Origin: Akkermansia muciniphila
Lineage (GTDB): Bacteria > Verrucomicrobiota > Verrucomicrobiia > Verrucomicrobiales > V1-33
NCBI GenBank assembly: GCA_943333275.1
Contig: CALQSQ010000002.1
Coordinates: forward strand, 49,271-113,270
Length of the DNA: 64,000 bases
Direction of reading: 5' to 3'
The notes under the pieces were generated by a model. It made no database searches. It was not told where the DNA came from and saw only the letters and a list, made by a program, of their open reading frames with translations. The translations under genes were made by a program, and so were the position numbers. The stretch's first letter is position 1. Each line of letters begins with the position of its first letter. Of the stretch, positions 1 through 11,400 are shown piece after piece.

Positions 1-1023
1 CCGGTTGCTGCTCGCCTTGGCTTTGGCCTCAGCCTCCAGCTCAGCCACGCGGTTCCGACTGCTCTTGCCAGGACCTTTGGTGATCGGACCACCGGGAGGC
101 GTTCCGCGACGCGCGGACGGACGAACGATGGTGACCGGACGTCCGCTTTTCTTGGGCAGGTCCGGGGCCACTGGCACGAGCGGCTTGCCAGTGCGGATGT
201 CCTCCAGCAACTGGCGGACCTCGGCGGCATTTTGAAATCGATTATCCGGCTCCTGCCTCAGACAGCGGACGATCACATCATCCACACGTCCATCCACCTT
301 CAGGGCCGTGCTCGGCAGGGCAAACGTTCCCTGCGGCACCGTCCGCATCAGCATTTCATAATAGACCACGCCCAGGGCGTAAATGTCAGTGCGGGGGTCC
401 GGCACCGCTCCCCGTTCGTATAGCTCGGGCGCGGCATATTCCGGCGTGCCCATGGGCACCCACTCCGCATTCGCATCGCTTTGCTCATGCTCCATGAGCC
501 GCGCCAGACCGAAGTCCAGCAGCTTCACATCGCCGTCGGAATTTACGACAATGTTGGAGGGCTTGATGTCCCCATGAACGATCCCCTTCGAGTGCGCATA
601 GCTCAGCGCATCACACACCTGCGCCAGTAATGGCAACGCAATCTCCGGAGTCACCTGGCCATCAATGATGAGTTCATGGACATTACGCCCCTCGACATAT
701 TCCATCACAAAATAACACTGCCCATCCTTCACACCGAAATCGTAAATGCTGACGATGTTCGGATGGTTCAGTTTCGCCATCGCCCGGGCCTCACTACGAA
801 AACGATTCAGCGATTCCGCATCCGTTCCCGCCTCGGGCGGCAGAATCTTGATGGCCACCATCCGGTCCAAATCCTTCTGGCAGCCTTTATACACAGCCCC
901 CATTCCCCCCGAAGCAATCAGCGATTCCACATCATAACTCGGCAGCATCACCCCCAGTTCCTCGATCGTCGGCGGGACAAACGGAACAGGATCGGGCTCA
1001 GCCGCATGGGAAGGGGTGGACAT
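1..1023 (-). CDS. Serine/threonine protein kinase, partial (3' end runs off the window)
   Basis: Reverse-strand reading frame open to the window edge, starting ATG at 1023. Translation contains kinase motifs: SGGMGAVYKG (G-loop), VAIKIL, HGDIKPSNIVV (catalytic loop), LLDFGLARL (DFG), GTPEYAAPE (APE). Listed plus-strand ORFs here are antisense. Confidence 0.9.
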   Translation of the reverse strand, partial: MSTPSHAAEPDPVPFVPPTIEELGVMLPSYDVESLIASGGMGAVYKGCQKDLDRMVAIKILPPEAGTDAESLNRFRSEARAMAKLNHPNIVSIYDFGVKDGQCYFVMEYVEGRNVHELIIDGQVTPEIALPLLAQVCDALSYAHSKGIVHGDIKPSNIVVNSDGDVKLLDFGLARLMEHEQSDANAEWVPMGTPEYAAPELYERGAVPDPRTDIYALGVVYYEMLMRTVPQGTFALPSTALKVDGRVDDVIVRCLRQEPDNRFQNAAEVRQLLEDIRTGKPLVPVAPDLPKKSGRPVTIVRPSARRGTPPGGPITKGPGKSSRNRVAELEAEAKAKASSNR

Positions 1024-1361
1024 GGCAAAACAGGCGCTCTAGGGAAATGACTTGTAAAGGGGACGGCAAACACCGCATCCATCGCCACAATCCCAACATT
1101 TGGCAAGTCCCGCTTCATTCCAAAGCAGGGAAAATATCGCCCCATGACCAATTCCTGGCCTTTCCGAAAACGGCGGAATCAGGGCCTTTCTTGCTTCCAA
1201 TCCATGGCCACACCCCTTCCTGCTGGAGCCGATTGGAAAAAATTTTCCCATCACAAAACTTTTCTTGAAACTCGCCGCCGGGGATCCGCAGAAGCATCCT
1301 CAACAAACCCGGGGCCCAGCCCGGCTGATTCACCTTCGATTTCCTAAACCAAACACCAACC

Positions 1362-3329
1362 ATGAATCCACAATTCCATCGATCCCTACTCCCTGCCATT
1401 TTCGCGGGCTGCCTGATGCTTGCCTCCCTGGCCTCTGCTCAAACGGATCTCATCACCTATCAGGGCCGACTCGAGCAGGACGGTGCCGCCGTGACCGGAG
1501 CTGTCAGCATGCGCATCAGCATCAGGGATGCAGTCACGGGGGGCAATGAACTCTTTTTCTCCTTCATAACGGTGACAGTAACCAATGGCGAATTTACCGC
1601 CCTCCTGGGGCCGTTCGGAGCCGGCGTTTTTAATGGTGGAAACCGCTGGATTGAAATCGCTGTGGATGACCCCGCAGTGGCGGGGCTTAACTATGTGCCG
1701 CTCACCCCCCGCCAGCCATTTACGGCTGCGCCCTATGCCTTGCGCGCCACCGTGGCAACCAGCGTGAGCGGTTCCGTGCCTGCGGCTCAGATCACGGGAA
1801 ATCTGCCTACAAGCCAGTTGAGTGGCACCATCAGTCCAACCATCCTCTCTTCCGGCACCACCGCCGGAACGATCACGTTCAGTCCGGCTGCAGGTGCCCC
1901 CTTTCTAGTCAGCAGCACCACCAAGGTGCTCAATTTAAACAGCGATCTGCTGGATGGATTGGATTCGACGGCCTTTCTTCAAAAGAGTGGCGGCACCATG
2001 ACGGGAAATCTCAGCATCGCCAATCCCGCCGTGGTGGATTTCGGAAGCACCACCAGGCAGATGCTCAATCTCTGGGGCACCACCTATGGCATCGGCGTGC
2101 AGGGTGCGGCGCTTTATCAGCGCTCCAATGCGGATTTCTCCTGGTTCAAAGGCGGGGTCCACAGCGACACGCAGAATTCCCCCGGAGCAGGTGGCGTGGA
2201 AAATATGCGGCTGGATAGCGTGGGCACCCTTTCCCTGTTCGGCACGGAGGCGGGCTTCTCCGTGGAAAACAGGTCGGATGCCACCAAGCGCTGGGTGACC
2301 TACGCCGACGGCGCGGGCGCACTTGACACGTTCCGCCTCTGGAGTGGAGTCACCGGCGATCGATTGACGGTCACCGAGGGCGGCAACATGAATGTCGTCG
2401 GCTCGGTCACCGCACCTTATATCGTCGCCAGCACCAATGATACCTCGCAGCATGCTCTGCAGGGTTACCATACCTCCGCGTCTGGTTCCGCAGCAGGGGT
2501 CTTTGGGCAGTCGAGCAGCACCGGGGGTTTCGGGGTTTATGGTGTGGGGATCAGTGGAGGCTACGGGAGTAAATTCGTCTGCAATGGAGCCGCGGGATGG
2601 GCCGTGTATGGAGTGAGTGATGTCGGCTATGCCGGCTACTTCCAGGGCAAGGTTAATATTAGTTCCTCCCTCAGCGTCTCCGGTTCCACCACCTTTCAAA
2701 ATGAAGTCACCGCTCAGGGCTCGCTGGGAGGCTTTGCCGTGAAGAATAGAAATGATCAGGCCAAACGCTGGGTCATGTACGCGCGCAACGGTGGTGGCGT
2801 GGACCAGTTGTCCTTCTACAGCGATACCACGGGAGACGTGGCCTCGCTCTCCCCCACTGGGGACATGTATCTCGTGGGGGCTCTTTCCACCACGGTGCTC
2901 ACCATCCGCGGTGGTGCCGACGTGGCGGAGCCGTTTGAAATGACCGAGCCGGAGGAACTCGAACCCGGCAGCGTCGTCATTATCGATGAAGACCATCCCG
3001 GCAAGCTTAAGCAGAGCACTCAGGCGTGCGACACCCGCGTCGCGGGCATCATCAGCGGCGCGGGTGGTGTGAAGCCCGGTCTGCGACTGCACCAGGACGG
3101 CGTGCTGGACGGAGACCACCATGTGGCCCTCAGCGGGCGTGTCTATGTCAAAGCCGATACCAGCGGCGGCCGCATCAAGCCGGGAGATCTTCTCACCACC
3201 TCCATCACGCCCGGTCATGCCGCCAAAGTCACCAATCACGAACGTGCCCAGGGCGCCATCCTTGGCAAAGCCATGAGTGGCCTGGATGAAGGCACCGGCC
3301 TCGTCCTAGTGCTCGTAACCCTGCAATAA
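1362..3329 (+). CDS. Secreted protein, fibre/peptidase-S74-like repetitive architecture
   Basis: 655 aa ORF with signal peptide (MNPQFHRSLLPAIFAGCLMLASLASAQ) followed by ITYQGRLEQDGAAVTGAVSMRISIRDA and C-terminal beta-rich fibre-like segments. Confidence 0.7.
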   Translation: MNPQFHRSLLPAIFAGCLMLASLASAQTDLITYQGRLEQDGAAVTGAVSMRISIRDAVTGGNELFFSFITVTVTNGEFTALLGPFGAGVFNGGNRWIEIAVDDPAVAGLNYVPLTPRQPFTAAPYALRATVATSVSGSVPAAQITGNLPTSQLSGTISPTILSSGTTAGTITFSPAAGAPFLVSSTTKVLNLNSDLLDGLDSTAFLQKSGGTMTGNLSIANPAVVDFGSTTRQMLNLWGTTYGIGVQGAALYQRSNADFSWFKGGVHSDTQNSPGAGGVENMRLDSVGTLSLFGTEAGFSVENRSDATKRWVTYADGAGALDTFRLWSGVTGDRLTVTEGGNMNVVGSVTAPYIVASTNDTSQHALQGYHTSASGSAAGVFGQSSSTGGFGVYGVGISGGYGSKFVCNGAAGWAVYGVSDVGYAGYFQGKVNISSSLSVSGSTTFQNEVTAQGSLGGFAVKNRNDQAKRWVMYARNGGGVDQLSFYSDTTGDVASLSPTGDMYLVGALSTTVLTIRGGADVAEPFEMTEPEELEPGSVVIIDEDHPGKLKQSTQACDTRVAGIISGAGGVKPGLRLHQDGVLDGDHHVALSGRVYVKADTSGGRIKPGDLLTTSITPGHAAKVTNHERAQGAILGKAMSGLDEGTGLVLVLVTLQ

Positions 3330-3338
3330 TTCACCCTC

Positions 3339-4385
3339 GTGAATCGCATGAAAAAACTGCCTTTCCTAGCCACCACGCTTCTGCTTGCCCTGTTCTGCGG
3401 GACACAGGTTCATGCCGAAATGGTCATCCGCATTTCGGTCAAATTCATCCTTGGCCCGGCGGACGAACACCCTGACAACGCCGGCGGAATCATCGGTCCC
3501 ACCGGCGTTAATCTCAACTCCACCCAGGCCATCCGCGACAATGTGGCCGTGATGAATGCCATTCTTCACAAGCAGGCGCAGGGCATGTCTGTGGCACTCA
3601 GAAACGACACTGTTTATGAAGTCAGCGGATTGGGCGGATCCTGGTTCACGGAAAATTTCCGCTCCTCCACCGCGCGCACCGCCGTCTATGACATCGCCAC
3701 CGCCAGCGCGGCCAGCAAGACCACCTGGAAGTGGCACGATGATTCAGTGAACATCTACATCAATGACTCCAGTTCGGGCTACTGCTCTCCAGTCTCAGAC
3801 AACAAGCCCGTGATCGTAGCAGGCGCGGGAGCCTATCAGGAATTGCTCCTGCATGAGATGGGGCATTTCTTCAACCTCGCTCACACTCACAGCGGGGATG
3901 GAGATGGCGTATTGCCCACCGGTGCGTGGCAGGATGGCGATGGCTTGTCCGAGACCCTCGCCGACGATGCGGATGTCGGGGATGGTGCCACGGCGCTTGC
4001 CAATATCACCGCCAAGTATCCGCTGGCCACGCAAAAGCAACGGGAGGACCTGGCCTACAACCTCATGTCCTACCACCAACCCCAGGACCGTTTCGTGCCG
4101 CAGCAGCGCCAGATCTTTCTGGAAGCAGCCAATGCCGATCGGGCCCCCATGGTGGCCGGCAGGGCCTATTTCATTGCTTCCACGGGCTTGAATGGGAATG
4201 ACGGACTGACCTGGGCTGAACGGAAGAAAAACATCGGAAACGCCTACACCATCTCCACCACCGCCAACGATATCCTCCTCATCGAAACCGGCAGCTACAA
4301 CGCAGCCACCGAGAGCCTCCCTCTCACCCTCACCAAGCCCATGGTGCTCAGCGCCTGGCGCGGAGCCGTCAACATTACCAGATAA
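3339..4385 (+). CDS. Secreted zinc metalloprotease of metzincin type
   Basis: Signal peptide; LLHEMGHFFNLAHTH (HExxHxxNxxH) and downstream Met-turn YNLMSYH. Confidence 0.75.
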   Translation: MNRMKKLPFLATTLLLALFCGTQVHAEMVIRISVKFILGPADEHPDNAGGIIGPTGVNLNSTQAIRDNVAVMNAILHKQAQGMSVALRNDTVYEVSGLGGSWFTENFRSSTARTAVYDIATASAASKTTWKWHDDSVNIYINDSSSGYCSPVSDNKPVIVAGAGAYQELLLHEMGHFFNLAHTHSGDGDGVLPTGAWQDGDGLSETLADDADVGDGATALANITAKYPLATQKQREDLAYNLMSYHQPQDRFVPQQRQIFLEAANADRAPMVAGRAYFIASTGLNGNDGLTWAERKKNIGNAYTISTTANDILLIETGSYNAATESLPLTLTKPMVLSAWRGAVNITR

Positions 4386-4389
4386 ATAT

Positions 4390-5748
4390 ATGAGCCTCCC
4401 ATCCTTTCTCCTCCACTGCGGACTGGGCATCCTGATCCTGAGCGCCGGGCTCCCGCAGTTGCACGCCGCCGACCCCGATGGCGATCCCTTGCACATCTAT
4501 GTGGACTTCTCATTCAAACTCCTCAAGACCAATACTGCCGGGCCGAATCCAGGAGCCACCCAGACGGCCATTGACGATCTCTGCGCCAATGCCAACAAGG
4601 TCCTGGACCAGCAGCAACGCGGATGGCGCATTCGCTGTGTGGAGCGCGTGGAAATCAATCCCACCCTTCCTCCCGCGAGCAGAACGTTCTACACTGGCAC
4701 CCAGATTCTGGGGAACGGCAACGCCTTCCATCCCAATGTCCAGGTCGTGGGCATGAACAACTGGTATCAATGGTATTCACAGTTGGATGCGAACGGCTGC
4801 GCGGTGGCCCCCGCCAACTTTTCCGGATGGGCGAATCAGACCACTCCCGCCGCTGAGCAGGCGGTCACCATCAAATACGCAGATCAGATCAACGACATGT
4901 TCACCACCGCCGTCCTGGCCAATCCCGTCATGTTCCATTACCGCACGGATGTTGGCAATGCCTACGTCATCCATGGCAGCAACTGCGGAGGCTATGGCAT
5001 GTTTCCAAATCAGAATCATGCCTCCACGAATTTTTTCCTCCTCAGCACCGTCGGCGACCTCTCTTTCTTCCTACATGAAATGGGCCACTACAGCAATCTC
5101 GAGCACACCTTCGCCACCAAGGAAGGCACCGCCGGCGTCATTGGTGACGAAGGCACTGCCCTCTCGGACACCCTTCAGGACGTCTGGGACTTCGGCACCA
5201 ACAGCCCGCTCCTCGCTGAAGTCACCCCAGCCCCGGCCCGATGGGATTCCCTCGCCCAGCGCATGTATGGCGGAAATTACTCCACGCTCAATGGCCCGCA
5301 GAAATTACAAGTCCGCACCATGGCCTCCATTGGCGATCAGAACTTCGGCGCCAGTTACACCACGGATCAGATTGAAAAGATCTGGCTCGTCTGGGAAAAT
5401 TTGATGAGCTACCACAAGGGGGCCGATCCTGACTCCACCAACTGGCTCTTCTCCGAGCAGCAAATGGACCGCTGGTCGGATGCCTACGCGCTGCAGCGGC
5501 CCATCGCCTCCGGGCGCATGTGGTACTTTGGCGGCAATGGAGGCTTCATCCGTTTCGGCACCGCCCAGGACCCCTACCTGAGCATCCAGAGCGCCAATGC
5601 CGCCGCCAGTTCCGGCGGCGCGGACATCATCGTCGGGCGTCCCGGGAGCTATGCCTCCCCCGCCGCCAATGGAGCCTCCTACACGCTTAGCAAACCCGTC
5701 ACCATCCGCGCCACCCGGGCCGGAGCCTTCAGCATTTACGGCCATTAA
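4390..5748 (+). CDS. Secreted zinc metalloprotease of metzincin type (second, adjacent paralog)
   Basis: Signal peptide; FLHEMGHYSNLEHTF and Met-turn ENLMSYHKG; starts 4 bp after the preceding stop. Confidence 0.75.
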   Translation: MSLPSFLLHCGLGILILSAGLPQLHAADPDGDPLHIYVDFSFKLLKTNTAGPNPGATQTAIDDLCANANKVLDQQQRGWRIRCVERVEINPTLPPASRTFYTGTQILGNGNAFHPNVQVVGMNNWYQWYSQLDANGCAVAPANFSGWANQTTPAAEQAVTIKYADQINDMFTTAVLANPVMFHYRTDVGNAYVIHGSNCGGYGMFPNQNHASTNFFLLSTVGDLSFFLHEMGHYSNLEHTFATKEGTAGVIGDEGTALSDTLQDVWDFGTNSPLLAEVTPAPARWDSLAQRMYGGNYSTLNGPQKLQVRTMASIGDQNFGASYTTDQIEKIWLVWENLMSYHKGADPDSTNWLFSEQQMDRWSDAYALQRPIASGRMWYFGGNGGFIRFGTAQDPYLSIQSANAAASSGGADIIVGRPGSYASPAANGASYTLSKPVTIRATRAGAFSIYGH

Positions 5749-5760
5749 AATTCCACCGCC

Positions 5761-6201
5761 ATGAAATCCAAAATCCTCCTCCTCATCCTCAGTTCCGCCC
5801 TCGCCACCTGGGCCGCCTTCACCGTCCCGTGGCAGACCAACGATGCCGGCGGCGGCGCCAGTTCCGCCACCATCGGCGTCACCACTTGGAAACTCACCGG
5901 CACCATTGGCCAGTGGGATGCGCATGCCACGTCGAGCACCAATGCCGCAGGCTATGCCCTTAATGGCGGCTACTGGGCCATTGCCGTTCCCACCGAGGGC
6001 GGCGGGCCACGGCTCACCATCACCCTCTCCGGCCCCACGGCCCTCATCAAGTGGAACGCCGATGCCGTCGGCTACAAACTCCAATACTCCCACAACCTCA
6101 CCCAGTGGACGGACTACGAGACCACCATCACCGGCGCCTCCGGCATCTACTGGTCACTCGGCAACGGCCCCCGTTATTTCTTTCGATTGAAACATCTCTA
6201 G
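5761..6201 (+). CDS. Small secreted protein of unknown function
   Basis: 146 aa with signal peptide, in the same transcriptional direction 12 bp after the protease gene. Confidence 0.6.
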   Translation: MKSKILLLILSSALATWAAFTVPWQTNDAGGGASSATIGVTTWKLTGTIGQWDAHATSSTNAAGYALNGGYWAIAVPTEGGGPRLTITLSGPTALIKWNADAVGYKLQYSHNLTQWTDYETTITGASGIYWSLGNGPRYFFRLKHL

Positions 6202-6242
6202 GCCCCCAGCCCCGCCGCCCGTCCACCCATCCGCCCCACCCC

Positions 6243-6971
6243 CTACCACCGGATGCCCCGCACCGTCAGGTACTCCGGGCTACTCTGGTTATACTGCCCC
6301 TTCACCGCCTCCTTCACTGCCTGGAACTTCTTCTCCAGACAATCCCCCACATAATACAATCTCCTCCGCGCCTCCCGCGCCGTCGTCAGCGGCGGCGTCA
6401 GATTGGAAATGGACGTATTCGCACTCGTAAACTGCGTCAGCAGCGAACCAAACGTCGCCAGACTGATCCCCGTCGCCGTCGGCGTATACGGCGAGCACGC
6501 ATTCAATGCCGTGATAAAAGTCCCCAGGTGCGCCGCCAGTTCCACATACCCCTGCTCCCCCTTGCTCCGCGCCACCTCCGCCGGCGGCACTGGCCCACCC
6601 GGCGGCACCTCCACCGGCGCCTTCGTACTCTTCGGCGGACGCACCCCCCGCATCTTATCCGCCGCCGCCTTCACCGACTTGAACTGGCTCGCCCACGCCT
6701 TGTTACTCTTCACATACCCCACCGCCTGCGTCACCGTCGCCCGGATCAACTTCACCAGATTCACCCGCGCCGTCGCCGCATTCGTATACCCCACCGTCAG
6801 ATTCTCCACCAGCGTATTCGCCGTCCCCACCGACGTGATAAACGTCTGAAATGACGACACCGTCAGCGCCGTATCCGCCGGAGCATACGCCGGCGTAAAC
6901 GACGCCACCGCATCCTTCAACAACTGCGCCTTACCCTGACGATCACGAAAAGACTTCTCAGAAACGGACAT
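6243..6971 (-). CDS. Hypothetical protein (helical, unknown)
   Basis: 242 aa ORF with plausible start; no recognised family. Confidence 0.6.
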   Translation of the reverse strand: MSVSEKSFRDRQGKAQLLKDAVASFTPAYAPADTALTVSSFQTFITSVGTANTLVENLTVGYTNAATARVNLVKLIRATVTQAVGYVKSNKAWASQFKSVKAAADKMRGVRPPKSTKAPVEVPPGGPVPPAEVARSKGEQGYVELAAHLGTFITALNACSPYTPTATGISLATFGSLLTQFTSANTSISNLTPPLTTAREARRRLYYVGDCLEKKFQAVKEAVKGQYNQSSPEYLTVRGIRW

Positions 6972-7041
6972 AATAGGAAAAAGGAAAAGAGATTCACCAA
7001 CTCACCGCCCCCTCTCTGGCATCCACCTGAAAGAAACTAAG

Positions 7042-7256
7042 GCGATTTTCAGAGACTCTTACACCATTTGCAGAGACTGTCAACCCATAAATAAAGAGTC
7101 TTTTGCTCTCTTACCCATCTCTCAGAAGCTCTTACTCGTCACTTCCAACCTCTTGCCCGTATCTTACCTCATTATCAACGACTCTCAGACCCTAAACAAA
7201 CATCCTTACCTCATTTGCAACGACTCTTACCCCAACCGCAACTTATTTACGCCCCA
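7042..7256. repeat. Degenerate ~21-bp-period repeat, CTTAC(C)xCATTTGCAxxGACT type
   Basis: CTTAC units at 7058, 7110, 7131, 7163, 7205, 7226 plus CTTGC at 7152: spacings 52, 21, 21, 11, 42, 21. Confidence 0.5.
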
Positions 7257-7379
7257 AGAAACCCTATTTCTCTCCCACTCCCCGCCAAAAATGCCCAAAA
7301 ATTCCCCGAAAAAATCCCACACCTCTCTGCTCAGGCAATTTCTTACCCTTCAAAAAATCAACGAGATTTCAAAGAACAA

Positions 7380-8483
7380 TTATTTCAACTCACTTTTTTT
7401 GAGATTTTCCTCGATAAATTTGAGAATTTTTTGGGTATCGCTGCTATCAGAAGGCTCTTTACCGCAAAAATCTTGCTCAATGCGCTGGGCTTCCATGAGC
7501 AACGGCCCAACTTCAGTGAAGCGTTTCATCGAAACATACAACAAGGACAGGTGTTTTAGAACACTGGCAACATCGGCGCAGTTCATGCCAAATGCTGACT
7601 CGAAAATGGCGAAAGCGCCAAGGCAGCATTCCTCTGCCTCCTCCAGGTGGTTCGTCTCGCTAAGCAAACACCCTAGTTTATCGAGTAGGGAGGCCACGCG
7701 GGGGTGCTCTTTTCCAGACACGGATTCCTCAATGGCCAACGCGCTACGTATAAGCTTTTCCGCCTCCTCCAGTTGGTTTGTCTTCATCAGAAATGCAGCG
7801 AGATTTTCGAGAGGAATAACCACCCTGCCATGGTTTGGAGCTGTCTTCTCCTCTGCCAGGCTCAAAATTTCTCGCAGGAGAGCTTCCTCCTCTTTGTAGC
7901 GCTTCAAACAGTCAAGCGCATAGGCCGCACATGTAGCATTTGACACCCACGCCTGATCTTCGGTGACTTTATCACTAAGGGCCAGGGCGCTCTGGTAGTG
8001 AATCAGTGCGGTAGGGCAATCTCTTTTGTCGAAGGCAATCAAGCCCTTGCCTTCATGCGTTTGACGCAGGCGTTTAGAATCGGCAGGGTTGGCGGCAAGA
8101 ACTTTGTCAAAGGCTTCGTCGGCCTTGGTGAGTTCTCCATGCCCCAGCAACGTCAGACCGTGCACCAGCAGGTCGTCGCATTGAATCCCTTTTTCGAGCA
8201 ACGCATGCACCTCGTCTGTGGAGAGTTTCATATTGCGGGCCAATTCCTTTTCCAAAACCTCGTTCCTTGTGGTGGCAAGACAATACCCTCTCCGCCAAAG
8301 GGAGTAGATGCCTCGATAAAGACCCGGCATTTTCTCCGCAAGCCCCTCCTCCTTGCTCGTGCTGGCGGGCGGCTCTGCATGGAGCAGCGTGGCCAGCGTG
8401 AGAATTCCAAAACAAAGAGAGACGAGGCGGGGCGTTTTCATGAGTGGAGGGGAAGAGTTAGCCTGCATGGGGGCGGTTGGCAA
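7380..8483 (-). CDS. Tetratricopeptide repeat protein, secreted
   Basis: 367 aa; N-terminal signal-like segment; TPR patterns such as LEEAEKLIRSALAIEESVSGKEHPRVASLLDKLGCLL and LEEAEECCLGAFAIFESAFG. Confidence 0.75.
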   Translation of the reverse strand: MPTAPMQANSSPPLMKTPRLVSLCFGILTLATLLHAEPPASTSKEEGLAEKMPGLYRGIYSLWRRGYCLATTRNEVLEKELARNMKLSTDEVHALLEKGIQCDDLLVHGLTLLGHGELTKADEAFDKVLAANPADSKRLRQTHEGKGLIAFDKRDCPTALIHYQSALALSDKVTEDQAWVSNATCAAYALDCLKRYKEEEALLREILSLAEEKTAPNHGRVVIPLENLAAFLMKTNQLEEAEKLIRSALAIEESVSGKEHPRVASLLDKLGCLLSETNHLEEAEECCLGAFAIFESAFGMNCADVASVLKHLSLLYVSMKRFTEVGPLLMEAQRIEQDFCGKEPSDSSDTQKILKFIEENLKKSELK

Positions 8484-8495
8484 GGCTGGGGCGCG

Positions 8496-11400
8496 TTAGT
8501 TGGGGGTGAGGAGGATGCCTTGGACGGGGGTGGGGTCCGGGGCGGGGATGGGGGGGGCGGACCAGTCGAGGTGGAGGGTGGCGAGGGAGGTGCGGAGGCG
8601 GTGGAGGTCCCAGAGCTGGATGTTGTATTGGCTGCCGTTGATGGCGAGCCGGGAGCCGGTGTGATCCAGGGCGAGCCAGCCGATGGAGCGGGCATCCGGG
8701 TGATCAAGGGTGGCGAGGAGGGCGCCGGTGGTGGGATCGATGAGGTCCACGCCGTGGGAATTTCTTGAAATGGCGAGGGTGTGGCCGTCGCCGGAGAGGA
8801 CGGGGTAGTTGTAAACCTGGAGCGCGCCGGGGTTGGGTCGCGTCCAGCGCGGTGCCCAGGTGCCGACGTCCCACGCGGCGAGGCCGGCGTGGCTGGCAGT
8901 GTAAAGCGTGCGGCTGTCGGGACTGAAGACCATGTAGCACTGGAGGGTATCCGGGAGGCGGTGGACAAGGGTGCGGGTCTGCACGTCCCAGACGCAGGAG
9001 AGTTCGGCATGGTTGTCGCAGGAGGCGGAGACGATCCAGCGGCCATCGGGGCTTTGTTTCACGGGGTTCATGGGCACGCCGGGCAGGGTGAGTTTCTGCG
9101 CAGCAGCGTGCTCCCCGCGCGTGGGGACGAGCCAGAGGTCATCGCCCGCAGTGGCCGCGATCAAGCCGGTGGCGGGGCTCTGGCTCATGCGGGCCATGCT
9201 GAGCCGCGTGCCCCAGACCAACTGCGGGGCGGTGACGGACCATACGCCGTTGTTGATGGCTGAGAGCCTGCTCTGGTAAATGCCCCGGCCGGGCGCGCAA
9301 ATCCAGAACCCGCCTCCCTCGGGCGCAAACGAGACTTCATTGACGAGGCCGGTGGATAATTTCAACAACTTGCGTCCATCCGCGGCATCCAGAATCCATG
9401 TGCCGAGCGAGCCGCCTACGACGGCGAATTTTCCATCCGGAGAAAGCGCCACGCCCCAGGGGCCGCGCTGGATATTCTCATCAGGTGCCTGCCGGGGCAG
9501 TGCGACGTGCCGGACGACGTTGGGAACCGTCATGCCATAGCGCACTAACTCATGGCGGTTGGTGTCGTTGACCAGCAATGTCCGGCCGTCGGTGCTGAAT
9601 TGCAGATCGTATCCAAAGGCTGGTATCACCGCGCCGGTGCGGCCGCTGGAGAGTTCCCAGAGTCGCAGCGTGTAATCAAAGCCGATGGTCGCCAGCCATT
9701 CGCCGCTGGGATGCCAGGCCACGCCCTGCAGCTCGGAATGGTGGCCCATGAAGCGCCGGCGATGCGGGGACGGGCCATCGAGATACCAGACGAAGAGGTC
9801 GGTGACGCCGGTGCCGATGGCGATGGCCTGGCTGTCGGGACGCCAGGCGACGACGGGGAAAAAGGAATTGCTCCAGCGTGGATTTTCCAAAGTGTGGACC
9901 GTCTCACCCGTCGCGGTGTCATGGATTTCCAACGTGCCGCTCTCCCGCGCCACAATGGCCAGCCATTTTCCATCCGGGCTGAACGCCTTGGGGGCGGGAT
10001 TGGTGAGAGCGGATGAAAAACGAATGCGCTGGGTGGGATGGCGCCAGTCTTCAATCGTCACCATTTTGCCATCGATCTCCCCATAGGCGATCGACTGCCC
10101 ATCCGCAGAAAAGACCAGCCCCCAGACCCCGGCGTATTTCACTTCTGCCCAGGCCTTTTCCTTGACCTGCCAGATGCGAAAGAGGGAACCTTCGAAACAG
10201 ACAAGCAGCGCATTTCCATCCCCACTGAAACTCGTGGCCTCTTGAAAGACCAGCGAGGGATCGGGCGGGGAAATTTCCTCGTCGGGGATGGAGGATTTGA
10301 AAGTTCGCAGCCAGAGACGTTTCTCCTGCACCTCGGCGTAGATTTCTCCATTCGGCATGATGGCGGTCCAAGTGGTCTGGTGAAAGGGACGACGGTCCAC
10401 TTCGCGGAAGCCGGGCGTGGCCAGCAGGGTGATAGCATCGCTGCGTAAATCGAGATCATTTCCCAGCAGCGCAGCTTCCCTGGCCGCCTCCAATCCCGCA
10501 TCTCTCAATTCCCATTGGCCACTTTGACGGATGGCATTCACCTGCTGCGTCAGTGCCTGGTGGGATGTGGCTCGCAGGGAGGCATTGGCCCGCTGCTGGA
10601 TGACGACTCCCGTAATCACCGCGGCGGCGAGCAGCATGCTGAGGGCGGCAAGCGCCGGATGGCGTTTGGCATAGAGCCACACGCGCTCCATGGAGGAAAC
10701 CGGCCGGGCCGCGATGGCTTCGCCCGCCAGCCAAGACCGCAAATCCGCAGCAAAGGCGGCGGCAGATTCATAGCGGCGCGACGGATCCTTCGCCAGGGCG
10801 GTATGCGTGATCGTGGCCAGATCCAGTGGCACCCCCAGTTTCCGCAGCGGGGAGGGTTCGGTCTCGGCAATCTCCCGGAGCAATGCCGGCAAGCCTTCCG
10901 CCACAAAGGGCGGACGCTGCGCCAGCAATTCATAGAGGATGGCACCCAGACTGTAAACATCACTGCGCACTGTGGCCATGCGCGCATCCTTCGCCGCTAC
11001 CTCCGGCGCCAAATACTGCGGCGTGCCCAGCATCGCAATGGAACGCGTGAGATTGCTGTCGGTATTGGCGATTTTCACCAGGCCAAAATCTGCGACATAA
11101 GCGCGGTCGGTTTCATCAAAAAGAATATTTCCCGGCTTCAGATCACGATGCAGCACGCCATGCGCGTGGGCATGCGCCACGGCATCCGCCAGCTCCGCCA
11201 GCAGCGTGGCAATCTTCCGCCACTCGCCTGCAAAACGCGCGCGCCGCTCCGCCAGCGTCCCGCCGGATGCCAGCTTCATGGTGAAAAAGGGAACGCCCGC
11301 CCATTCGCCAAATTGATGCAATGGCAGGATGCCCGGGTGATTCAAATCCGCCATGGTGCGGGCTTCGAGCCGGAATCGTTCGCGCAATTCATCGGTGATC

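Noticed and set aside
1935-3239. 434-aa minus-strand ORF
   Set aside because: Antisense to a signal-peptide-bearing plus-strand gene; no domain recognisable.
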